DNA of 64,000 bases from the NCBI RefSeq assembly GCF_001424405.1, contig NZ_LMPS01000004.1, positions 616,537-680,536 on the forward strand, in the 5' to 3' direction. Positions 25,628-32,958 of this stretch are shown here, piece by piece (the stretch's first letter is position 1; the number at the start of each line of letters is the position of its first letter). Below the pieces are notes generated by a model. That model was not told where the DNA came from. It worked only from the letters and a program-made list of their open reading frames with translations, and did not search any database. The stretch is from Dyadobacter sp. Leaf189. GTDB taxonomy: Bacteria; Bacteroidota; Bacteroidia; Cytophagales; Spirosomataceae. The translations under genes and the position numbers were made by a program.

Positions 25628-26127
25628 TCTTCCTCAATAAGCAGCTGCATAAATACAACATCCAGCCACTGATCGAATTTGAAGGCTATCTCTTTGAGGT
25701 AGCCTTTTTCGATAAAGCCGTATTTTTTATGAAATTCGATACTGCCCCGGTTCGCCGCGTCGATCACGCCGATCATGGTGTGAATACCCGATTCTTTCGC
25801 GCGCTGGATCAGGCTGCCAAGCAACCTCCCTCCTACGCCCATTCCGCGCGATTTTTCGTCGAGGTAAATGGAATGCTCTACACTGAACTTGTACCCGATT
25901 TTCGGCCTGAAAGTATTGTATGAACCATAACCGATCACCTTGCCTTCAAGCTCTGCCACGATCACCGGCATGCCGTCGTTGAACATCTTTTCAAACCAGG
26001 CAGTCTGCTCTTCCAGCGTTCTGGGTTCATAGTCGTAAATGGCGGTGGTGTTAAGGATAGCGTGGTTGATAATTTCCAGCAAAGCAGGTAAATCCCTGGG
26101 AGCAGCGCTTCTGATAATAAGATCCAT
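25624..26127 (-). CDS. GNAT N-acetyltransferase (phosphinothricin acetyltransferase-like)
   Basis: A 167-residue GNAT protein starting at the ATG at 26127-26125. It matches the PAT/YncA-like branch: IRSAAPRDLPALLEIINHAILNTTAIYDYEPRTLEE, the acetyl-CoA pyrophosphate loop as EKSRGMGVGGRLLGSLIQRA (R/Q-x-x-G-x-G/A), MIGVIDAANRGSIEFHKKYGFIEKGYLKEIAFKFDQWLDVVFMQ. Such enzymes acetylate amino groups of small toxic amino acids (phosphinothricin, methionine sulfoximine) or act more broadly. Cytoplasmic, monocistronic, convergent with the BASS gene and divergent from the MoeB-like gene. Confidence 0.9.
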   Translation of the reverse strand: MDLIIRSAAPRDLPALLEIINHAILNTTAIYDYEPRTLEEQTAWFEKMFNDGMPVIVAELEGKVIGYGSYNTFRPKIGYKFSVEHSIYLDEKSRGMGVGGRLLGSLIQRAKESGIHTMIGVIDAANRGSIEFHKKYGFIEKGYLKEIAFKFDQWLDVVFMQLLIEED

Positions 26128-26278
26128 CAAGTAATTCAGGTCGTTGTCAGGTTGATTGAGCGCGTTAAAATAAGGATTATTTAAAAAATTAAACGCAACC
26201 CAATGATCGAATTGCCTACTTTACCTGTTTTCGACTAAAAAGAGGTGCGTTGTCACCTTTGTGAACAGTAAAAGGAGT

Positions 26279-27328
26279 ATGTTGAAACTTGAAATTCAGG
26301 AACGCAAGCGATACAGCCGGCAGATTCTTCTTCCGGAAGTTGGTCTGGAAGGTCAGGAAAAATTGAAATCAGCTAGGGTTCTGGTGGTTGGTGCAGGCGG
26401 TTTGGGCTGTCCGGTATTGCAATATCTCACTGCGGCCGGCGTGGGCGAAATCGGGATTATTGACCACGATCATGTAGAGGTAACCAATTTGCATCGACAG
26501 ATCCTGTATTCGGAGGCTGACCTGGGTAAAAAGAAAGCAGTTACTGCCGCTGAAAAACTGAGTATCCTCAATGGATTTGTAAAATTCACGCCCTACCCTG
26601 TCCAGCTGACCAGCGAGAATGCGGCGGAGATCATTTCAGGCTACGATCTGGTGATTGACGGTTCGGATAATTTTGAGACGCGCTACCTGGTAAATGATAC
26701 CTGTATTAAGCTCAACAAAACCTGGGTTTTCGGCTCCATTCTGCGGTTTGAAGGACAGGTATCTGTTTTCAATCATCACAACGGCCCTACTTACCGCTGT
26801 CTTTTTCCCGACGCAGAAGAAGGCGACAATTGTGCCGAGGCTGGCGTAATCGGCATTTTACCCGGCATAATCGGTACGTATATGGCCAATGAGGCAATCA
26901 AGGTGATCTGCGAAGTGGGACAGGTACTTTCCGGCAGGTTACTGCTGATCAACGCACTTACTAATGCAACAAGTACATTCGAGTTCAGCCGGAATATTCC
27001 TGTTCAAGACAGCCCCGTCACAGAGCCCGCTCCTTCACCAAAGCCAGTTGATGCCCGTGAAATGTCGCTGGAAGAATTTGAACGCATTCAGGATGCCGCT
27101 CCTGAGCAGGTCCAGTTCATTGATGTCCGGGAGGATTATGAATTTGAGGCTGATAATTTTGGCGGCACCAATATACCACTTTCCGAGATCCCCGATTTCC
27201 TGACCACTTTCCCAGATGATAAAACGGTGGTATTCTACTGCCAAAGCGGAATCAGAAGCCGACAGGCAGCCAAACTGCTTTTAAAAAGTGGCTTTTTAGG
27301 CGACGCCCGCTGGGCAGCCAACTGGTAG
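26279..27328 (+). CDS. MoeB/ThiF-family adenylyltransferase with C-terminal rhodanese domain
   Basis: A 349-residue fusion; the ATG at 26279 is preferred to a GTG six codons earlier. Residues 1-230 are an E1-like adenylyltransferase: RYSRQILLPEVGLEGQEKL, nucleotide loop VVGAGGLGCPV, DHDHVEVTNLHRQILY, DGSDNFETRYLVND and YRCLFPDAEEGDNCAEAGVIG. The paired CxxC zinc sites of E. coli MoeB are not seen. Residues about 265-349 are a rhodanese domain with a possible active cysteine in FYCQSGIRSR; it ends abruptly after the motif (GFLGDARWAANW), shorter than usual. Such fusions adenylate the C-terminus of MoaD- or ThiS-like sulfur carriers and load sulfur for molybdopterin or thiamine. No carrier gene is adjacent. 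Confidence 0.88.
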   Translation: MLKLEIQERKRYSRQILLPEVGLEGQEKLKSARVLVVGAGGLGCPVLQYLTAAGVGEIGIIDHDHVEVTNLHRQILYSEADLGKKKAVTAAEKLSILNGFVKFTPYPVQLTSENAAEIISGYDLVIDGSDNFETRYLVNDTCIKLNKTWVFGSILRFEGQVSVFNHHNGPTYRCLFPDAEEGDNCAEAGVIGILPGIIGTYMANEAIKVICEVGQVLSGRLLLINALTNATSTFEFSRNIPVQDSPVTEPAPSPKPVDAREMSLEEFERIQDAAPEQVQFIDVREDYEFEADNFGGTNIPLSEIPDFLTTFPDDKTVVFYCQSGIRSRQAAKLLLKSGFLGDARWAANW

Positions 27329-27345
27329 CAGCTCAGAGAAGAATA

Positions 27346-27449
27346 CCTAAATTGGTTGAGTCAATTCAATGAATTTAGCTAAATTGGTTGAGTTCGTTCA
27401 ATGAATTTAGCTAAATTGATTGAATTAAGTCAATAATTTGGCTAAATTT
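27346..27449. repeat. 32-bp tandem repeat array upstream of the AAA ATPase
   Basis: Three tandem units plus a partial fourth: 27346-27377, 27378-27409 (both 32 bp, sharing CTAAATTGGTTGAG and TTCAATGAATTTA), 27410-27440 (31 bp, degenerate), then GCTAAATTT at 27441. Units differ mainly in four central bases. The junctions resemble -7 promoter boxes (see promoter at 27419-27450), so each unit may carry promoter- or operator-like sequence for the gene at 27473. Confidence 0.88.
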
Positions 27450-27450
27450 G
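27419..27450 (+). promoter_or_regulatory. Candidate Bacteroidota promoter of the AAA/DUF4143 gene
   Basis: TAAATTTG (27443-27450) fits the Bacteroidota -7 consensus TAnnTTTG; ATTG at 27419-27422 is a plausible -33 element with a 20-base spacer. The gene starts 22 bases downstream, leaving a very short leader. Earlier repeat units carry the near-match TAAATTGG at the same position. Confidence 0.5.
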
Positions 27451-27472
27451 ACTTCACCTACCGATATTCAGC

Positions 27473-28612
27473 ATGGAATTTCCGAGGTATATACTCAAAA
27501 CAATAGAGGAGAAACTGAATTCCAATAAGGTTATCGTACTTTCGGGCGCCAGGCGAGTTGGCAAAACACATTTGCTCAACCAGATTGAGAAGAACTTTCA
27601 GGGGAAATCTCTTTTTCTAAATGGCGAAGATCTGGATACCATTTTTCTGCTTTCAGACCGGAGAATCGCATCCTACCGTCGTTGGCTAAAAGATATCAAC
27701 TTACTGCTCATTGATGAAGCACAAGTAGTGCCTGAAATCGGGAAAGCACTTAAACTTCTGATAGACAGCTTTCCAAACCTTACCATTATTGCCAGCGGGT
27801 CTTCTGCATTTGAGTTGTCCAATCAAACTGGCGAGCCCCTGGTTGGCAGGCAAATCAGCTATCAGCTTTTTCCGCTTGCTCAAATAGAACTTTCTTCTCA
27901 GGAATCATATCTACAAACCCGACAGCAACTTGAAAACAGACTGGTATTTGGAAGCTATCCTGACATTTTACAGATAACCAATACAGAAGAGCAAAAAGAA
28001 TATCTGAAAGGCCTGGTAAATGCTTACTTGCTTAAAGATATCCTCATGTTTGAGCAAGTGAGATACTCACACAAAATGCTTCAACTACTCCAACTGATTG
28101 CTTATCAAATTGGACAGGAGGTTTCTTATGAAGAACTTTCAAAATCACTGCAGATTGATCGAAACACCGTCGAGCGATACCTTGATCTTTTCTCAAAAGT
28201 ATTTATCATTTTCAGGATCGGAGGTTTTAGTAAAAATCTTCGAAAAGAGGTTACTAAGTCTTCAAAATGGTACTTCTTTGACAATGGGATCAGGAATGCA
28301 TTAATTAACAACTTTTTACCGGTACCGCAACGTCAGGATATCGGTGCGCTTTGGGAAAATTACCTGGCAGCAGAGCGAATGAAGGTTAATTCCTATTCAA
28401 GAAAAGACCCGTTTGTTTATTTCTGGCGGACTTACGATCAGCAGGAACTTGACTGGCTGGAAGTAAGGAACGATCAGCTGAAAGGGTATGAGTTCAAATG
28501 GAAAGAGAATAAGATCAAATTCCCCAAGGCGTTCGTAGAAGCTTACCCCGAAGCTGAAACACACTGGATAAATCACGACAATTTCATCGATTTTGTAAAT
28601 GGGGAGATTTAA
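27473..28612 (+). CDS. AAA-family ATPase with DUF4143 domain
   Basis: A 379-residue protein. Residues about 18-170 form an AAA_14 ATPase: Walker A SGARRVGKTHLL, Walker B LLLIDEAQVV, and IASGSSAFEL as sensor region followed by PLVGRQISYQLFPL. A DUF4143 domain follows (about 190-345), including a winged-helix part (SYEELSKSLQIDRNTVERYLDLFSKVFIIFRIGGF) and a nuclease-like end (YFWRTYDQQELDWLEVRNDQLKGYEFKW) with the D/E-x-x-E-x-K-like order of PD-(D/E)XK folds. Function of the family is largely unknown; it occurs as many variable accessory copies in genomes. Base composition is more AT-rich than its neighbours, and it sits alone between a tandem repeat and nuoA, which suggests horizontal acquisition. 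Confidence 0.88.
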   Translation: MEFPRYILKTIEEKLNSNKVIVLSGARRVGKTHLLNQIEKNFQGKSLFLNGEDLDTIFLLSDRRIASYRRWLKDINLLLIDEAQVVPEIGKALKLLIDSFPNLTIIASGSSAFELSNQTGEPLVGRQISYQLFPLAQIELSSQESYLQTRQQLENRLVFGSYPDILQITNTEEQKEYLKGLVNAYLLKDILMFEQVRYSHKMLQLLQLIAYQIGQEVSYEELSKSLQIDRNTVERYLDLFSKVFIIFRIGGFSKNLRKEVTKSSKWYFFDNGIRNALINNFLPVPQRQDIGALWENYLAAERMKVNSYSRKDPFVYFWRTYDQQELDWLEVRNDQLKGYEFKWKENKIKFPKAFVEAYPEAETHWINHDNFIDFVNGEI

Positions 28613-28642
28613 CGATTAGATTTGCAGGAAAGACTGCTGAAC

Positions 28643-29113
28643 ATGATTTCTGATTTCGGATATATACTTCTTTTTATCATTGCAGCCCTGGTTCTCCTCG
28701 GCGTAATGCTCACGATTGCCAAGTTCTTGCGCCCGCACAAACCCAATGAAGAAAAGCTGACAACCTACGAATCCGGCGAAGACCCGCTTGGTAATGCGCA
28801 GATCCAGTTCAACGTCCGTTTTTATATTGTTGCGCTGGTCTTTGTTTTGTTTGAGGTCGAGCTGCTGTTCCTTTTTCCCTGGTCCGTTGTTTTCGGCAAC
28901 GAAGATCTCATTGCGCAGACTAACGGAGAATGGGGCTGGTTTGCCATGGCAGAAATGACCGTTTTTATCGGTATACTGATCCTGGGCCTGGCTTACGCCT
29001 GGGTCAAAGGCTACCTCGACTGGGTGCGCCCCAAACCACAGATCCCGGAAGTGAAATCACTGGTACCGGCTGATATGTACAAGCAGGTCAACGAGCGGTA
29101 TAAGGCAAGTTGA
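28643..29113 (+). CDS. nuoA: NADH-quinone oxidoreductase subunit A
   Basis: A 156-residue complex I membrane subunit; the ATG at 28643 is used (a TTG at 28622 would add seven residues). Three transmembrane helices are visible (ILLFIIAALVLLGVML, FYIVALVFVLFEVELLFLFPW, MAEMTVFIGILILGLAYAW). Diagnostic NuoA features are TTYESGEDPLGNAQIQFNVRFYIVALVFVLFEVELLFLFPW-type residues: YESGxxP, the RFY and the buried E in FDxE-like FEVELLF. The C-terminus has a longer charged tail than E. coli NuoA. nuoB lies 0.9 kb on, beyond a gene on the opposite strand, so transcription of nuoA and nuoB is probably separate. Confidence 0.93.
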   Translation: MISDFGYILLFIIAALVLLGVMLTIAKFLRPHKPNEEKLTTYESGEDPLGNAQIQFNVRFYIVALVFVLFEVELLFLFPWSVVFGNEDLIAQTNGEWGWFAMAEMTVFIGILILGLAYAWVKGYLDWVRPKPQIPEVKSLVPADMYKQVNERYKAS

Positions 29114-29126
29114 CCAGCTGTTTAGC

Positions 29127-29876
29127 TTAATGCATTTTACCCCACTTCTTATCGCCCGGTTTAGGGAAAACGACAAATCCGACCTGTACATAAACCTGGT
29201 TCACTTTCAATGAAGACAGATCGCTGATCGTGACATTCTCGCCCCGCCATTTTCTTTTTCCAAGCAGCGGCTGGTGATAGGTTACCTTTCCGCTCAGGTA
29301 CACTTTGTCATTTACTTTCGGGAAAAGATTCATTTTGTAATCAACTCCCAAACCTCCGTGAATGTTGATATTGGGTGTAAAAAGCTTCACCGCCTGAAAA
29401 GAAGAAGGATTGTTGATAACCTGGCCGATGCTCGCATTTCCATTGCTCTTGATATTCAGCCGGTACAGCATCACATCCACACCCAGAGGAATCATTACAT
29501 TCCAGCGAGAAGTATTCACGAGTTTCGGACCGCCGTCCGTCCCGATCCCGATTCCCGATAGATACGCTTTTTTTACATTCTTATCAGTAGTGTAGTTGGT
29601 GCTGTTCATGATGATGATCCGGCCTTCCGAAAACCATTTTTCTGATTCAGTCCGCCGCGCGAGTACAATCGATCCCATCAATCCTTCAAATGGTTTCACA
29701 CCAAGCTGCGTCAGTTGATCGCGTATGGCTTTATTGTTGGGCAAGAGACCTAATTCTGCATAAATCGCCATTCCGCTTTTGAATAATCTGACTGTTGTAT
29801 CAGCATCTGTCTGCGCATTTGCAGCCCCGGAAAAAACGATTAGAAAGGAAGCGATGAGAAGTAATTTGTTTTTCAT
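29127..29876 (-). CDS. Exported protein of unknown function, probable small outer membrane barrel
   Basis: A 249-residue protein with a Sec signal (LLLIASFLIVFSGAANAQ) starting at the ATG at 29876-29874; an upstream in-frame start would remove the signal from the N-terminus. The mature part has alternating polar/hydrophobic strands (EKWFSEGRIIIMN, WNVMIPLGVDVMLYRLNI, INIHGGLGVDYKMNLFPKVNDKVYLSGKVTYH) ending in QVYVQVGFVVFPKPGDKKWGKMH, suggesting a beta-barrel or beta-sandwich. No named family recognised. It is inserted in reverse orientation between nuoA (13 bases from the nuoA stop) and nuoB. Confidence 0.72.
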   Translation of the reverse strand: MKNKLLLIASFLIVFSGAANAQTDADTTVRLFKSGMAIYAELGLLPNNKAIRDQLTQLGVKPFEGLMGSIVLARRTESEKWFSEGRIIIMNSTNYTTDKNVKKAYLSGIGIGTDGGPKLVNTSRWNVMIPLGVDVMLYRLNIKSNGNASIGQVINNPSSFQAVKLFTPNINIHGGLGVDYKMNLFPKVNDKVYLSGKVTYHQPLLGKRKWRGENVTISDLSSLKVNQVYVQVGFVVFPKPGDKKWGKMH

Positions 29877-30012
29877 ATAGTTGTAGTTAAATGCATTTGT
29901 TTTGTAACGCAGGCGGAAACCGTTTCTTGCCAATTATGGTTACAATTGTGACGTCTGTATCACAATAACAGGCAAAATTTGTACCAACCAGATAGCAGTA
30001 TCTGATAGCGAG

Positions 30013-30537
30013 ATGAGTGAACGAGCAAAAACCGGAGACGGAGGAATTATATTAACTAACGCTGAGGACCTTATGAACTGGGCGCGGCTCTCGTCGTTGT
30101 GGCCCATGGGATTTGGTCTTGCCTGCTGCGCCATTGAAATGATGGCAGCGTACGCGTCCAATTACGACCTGGAAAGGTTCGGGATCATGCCGCGGCCTTC
30201 CCCAAGACAGTCGGACGTGATGATTGTGGCAGGTACTGTTACTTTTAAAATGGCTGACCGTATCAGGAGATTATATGAACAAATGCCTGAACCGCGCTAC
30301 GTTATTTCAATGGGAAGCTGCTCCAACTGCGGCGGTCCATATTGGGAACATGGGTACCACGTGGTAAAAGGAGTTGATAGGATCATCCCGGTGGACATAT
30401 ACGTTCCCGGCTGTCCGCCAAGACCTGAGGCGCTGATCGGCGGGTTTATGAAATTGCAGGAGAAGATCAGGAATACCAAAGAAGTCGCACCCGCATTGTT
30501 CCTTGAAATGGAAGCTGCGGAAATGGTAACCGCCTAA
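30013..30537 (+). CDS. nuoB: NADH-quinone oxidoreductase subunit B
   Basis: A 174-residue complex I subunit holding the terminal 4Fe-4S cluster N2. The ligand set is intact: adjacent cysteines in [10 protein letters not shown], the cysteine in GSCSNCGG and that in [14 protein letters not shown]. The [30 protein letters not shown] stretch is the family signature. Peripheral, at the quinone site on the cytoplasmic side. Followed 11 bases later by nuoC. Confidence 0.96.
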   Translation: MSERAKTGDGGIILTNAEDLMNWARLSSLWPMGFGLACCAIEMMAAYASNYDLERFGIMPRPSPRQSDVMIVAGTVTFKMADRIRRLYEQMPEPRYVISMGSCSNCGGPYWEHGYHVVKGVDRIIPVDIYVPGCPPRPEALIGGFMKLQEKIRNTKEVAPALFLEMEAAEMVTA

Positions 30538-30548
30538 CTTTTTAATAA

Positions 30549-31094
30549 ATGAATTTTCAAGAAATTACTTCCCTGATTGTTGCCCGGTTTCCGGAACTGG
30601 CGATTGATGCGGATACCAAAAACCCGCAGCCCGTTTTGATAGTACCAAAAGAGAATATTGCGGAAGTATGTCAGTTCCTGCACGAGGATAACCGCTTGTT
30701 TTTCGATTTCCTGGCTTGCATTACAGCTATTGACAATGGACCCGGACTGGCCACAATGGAGGTGATCTACAATATGACTTCTATTCCTTACCAGACAGAT
30801 TTCACGATCAAGTCCGTATTTCCGAGGAATAATCCGGAAGGTGACTTGCCGGTGGTACCTACGGTAAGCCACATCTGGCGCACTGCCGAGTGGCACGAGC
30901 GGGAAGCTTATGATTTAATGGGTATTTATTTTGAAGGACACCCGGATCTGCGCAGGATCCTGCTGCCCGAGGACTGGGAAGGTCACCCGCTCCGCAAAGA
31001 TTACCAGGCGCGGGAGCGCTACCACGGCATATATGTAAGGTATGAAGATGGCGGACCGGGCCAGGAACTGGTTGGCCCCGACCATACATTGTAA
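30549..31094 (+). CDS. nuoC: NADH-quinone oxidoreductase subunit C
   Basis: A 181-residue complex I subunit (30 kDa subunit family). FFDFLACITAIDNG, then FPRNNPEGDLPVVPTVSHIWRTAEWHEREAYDLMGIYFEGHPDLRRILLPEDWEGHPLRKDY is the canonical signature. It is separate, not fused to NuoD. The next gene on this strand (31182) is not nuoD, so the operon stops here and the remaining subunits must be encoded elsewhere. Confidence 0.95.
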   Translation: MNFQEITSLIVARFPELAIDADTKNPQPVLIVPKENIAEVCQFLHEDNRLFFDFLACITAIDNGPGLATMEVIYNMTSIPYQTDFTIKSVFPRNNPEGDLPVVPTVSHIWRTAEWHEREAYDLMGIYFEGHPDLRRILLPEDWEGHPLRKDYQARERYHGIYVRYEDGGPGQELVGPDHTL

Positions 31095-31181
31095 TTGTAC
31101 CTGCTGCTGAAATAAACTTTCAAATTTGGAGGCGTAAAAAAGGCTGGCTATTTTTCGTTATCAATCTCAATAGTCACGTGC

Positions 31182-32858
31182 ATGCGCTTCATCTTACTTT
31201 TCGCCCTGTTTTCAGGTTTGTTTCAGGTTTCTCAGGCTTCGACAGATTCGCTGATCATCAAGGGCAGGATACTCAACCTGAACGGCCGGCTGTACAGGCA
31301 GGCTTCCTTTATTAATTTTTCCCGTAACAACATACTGCAGCCACAGTCGGAGCTCAGCAAACAGGCGCCGCTGGAACCTGACGGCAGTTTCAGGGTTTCA
31401 CTTCCCATGATTTTTACGCAGGAAGAAATATACCTTGATTATGGTGGAAAAGCATTCACAACTTTCCTGGGTTCCCCCGGTACTGTTGAAATCACTTTCA
31501 ATGGAGATTCCCTTAATACCACAGGTAAACTGTTTTATTTCGCGGGTGTGAATGCGGATGCCAACAATCAGTATCCGCTTTATATTCAGGAAGAAAACAA
31601 GCGCCTCAGCGCCAACAAGGCACTCGGCTCCGAATTTTTCAAATCGTTCTGGGAGCGCAGTGCCGCTCAGGCGAGGTCGCTTGCCGAGCAGCGGGCTGCG
31701 TTGCGTACCGGCGCAGTACAGGCCGCGTCCCTCAACTCGGTCCCCTCGCCTGCTTTATTGCAATGGGTGAAGTCAAATGCCGAGGAAGAGCAAATGCAAA
31801 TCCTCTTTGAGCATTCATTAAGCAATTTGTATGAAATAAGTGATGCACTGAAAGACAGTCTTAACCGCCTGGCCAAGCCGCCTTTGACGGGTCAACGCGT
31901 GATATGGGCGAGCCGGTTTGGCGACTATGCCGACCTGCTGGTGCAGCAGCAGCGGATCAATAGCCCAACCCGTACCAATTCACTACCGGTAAGATTAATG
32001 GCAACGCTGATCAGAACTTACAGCAATACCCTCACACCTGACGATAAACAGCGGCTGGAACAAATCACATTGAATGGCGTTGCCGAAAAGGCACAGCTTG
32101 ATTTTTTGAACAAGCTTTTTGCAAAAAACGAAACGACGCTGAACATTCTTTTTAACTATGAAAGAGAAAGCAGGAGCTATAATGATCTGTTCGACAGCAC
32201 TGCTACCGAGTTCCTGAACGCACGTTACCTATCCCGCAACCTTTATAAATTCACCTATAAACAGCAGCTCCTGCTCAACAGGCACATTCAATCGAGAAAC
32301 GGCATACCGCAATTCAGGCAGTCGCTTGACGAGCTTGTGCGACTGGAAGTGAAAGACAGTGCGGATATCAGCAAGCTCGCCAACTTCAAAAATGCGAGAA
32401 CGCTGCCCACAGAAGCATTGCCAGGTTACTACCTGACCGCTTCCAACGATCGCGGCAATACCTGGGTCAACCAGATCCTTGATAGTTACAAAGGCAGTAC
32501 GATCTATCTGGTCAAATGGAGCATGGAAGATGCGAAAAGCCGCGAAGAGCTGGGCTTCATCCCGATGCTGCAATCCCGCCTGCCTGAAAACGTGAAGTTT
32601 CTTTTTGTTCACCTGCCAGGGCAGGAATATGGTTTTTCGGATGAACTGCTGCGCCAGTACCTGGTAAGGCACCAGCTTAAAGGCACACATGTATTCCTGA
32701 GTGACAATCAGGCTATGGACTTGCTTTTCAGATTGAATCCGCTGGATGCAGGCACATTCGCGATTATCAGGCCAAACGGGAAATTTGCCTTGAAAAATGC
32801 CCCAGCTCCGAGTGCGCTTGACAAAACTGTGAAAGCTATTCTCGACGCAAATAAGTAA
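31182..32858 (+). CDS. Exported thioredoxin-like protein lacking the CXXC motif
   Basis: A 558-residue protein with a Sec signal (FILLFALFSGLFQVSQAS). Residues about 20-115 look like the N-terminal DUF4369-type beta domain common in Bacteroidota TlpA-like proteins (IIKGRILNLNGRLYRQASFINFS). A long helical middle follows (about 130-420). The C-terminal 130 residues resemble a thioredoxin fold (GSTIYLVKWSMEDAKSREELGFIPMLQ, then KFLFVHLPGQ, and GTFAIIRPNGKFAL with the cis-Pro-like position), but where active members have WCxxC this protein has WSMED. It therefore cannot do thiol redox chemistry in the normal way and may be a scaffold. Confidence in the fold is moderate. Confidence 0.68.
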   Translation: MRFILLFALFSGLFQVSQASTDSLIIKGRILNLNGRLYRQASFINFSRNNILQPQSELSKQAPLEPDGSFRVSLPMIFTQEEIYLDYGGKAFTTFLGSPGTVEITFNGDSLNTTGKLFYFAGVNADANNQYPLYIQEENKRLSANKALGSEFFKSFWERSAAQARSLAEQRAALRTGAVQAASLNSVPSPALLQWVKSNAEEEQMQILFEHSLSNLYEISDALKDSLNRLAKPPLTGQRVIWASRFGDYADLLVQQQRINSPTRTNSLPVRLMATLIRTYSNTLTPDDKQRLEQITLNGVAEKAQLDFLNKLFAKNETTLNILFNYERESRSYNDLFDSTATEFLNARYLSRNLYKFTYKQQLLLNRHIQSRNGIPQFRQSLDELVRLEVKDSADISKLANFKNARTLPTEALPGYYLTASNDRGNTWVNQILDSYKGSTIYLVKWSMEDAKSREELGFIPMLQSRLPENVKFLFVHLPGQEYGFSDELLRQYLVRHQLKGTHVFLSDNQAMDLLFRLNPLDAGTFAIIRPNGKFALKNAPAPSALDKTVKAILDANK

Positions 32859-32958
32859 TATCACCTTTCAGGACGATTAAATAGCCGCCCTTTAAACTGC
32901 CGCATACCTTTGGTTCCCGCGTTTACGTTAATTCTGTCTATTGGAATTCACATCTCTC

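Noticed and set aside
27346..27449. CRISPR or attachment-site interpretation of the 32-bp repeats
   Set aside because: The units are directly adjacent without spacers, and no integrase gene is nearby; a tandem regulatory repeat fits better.
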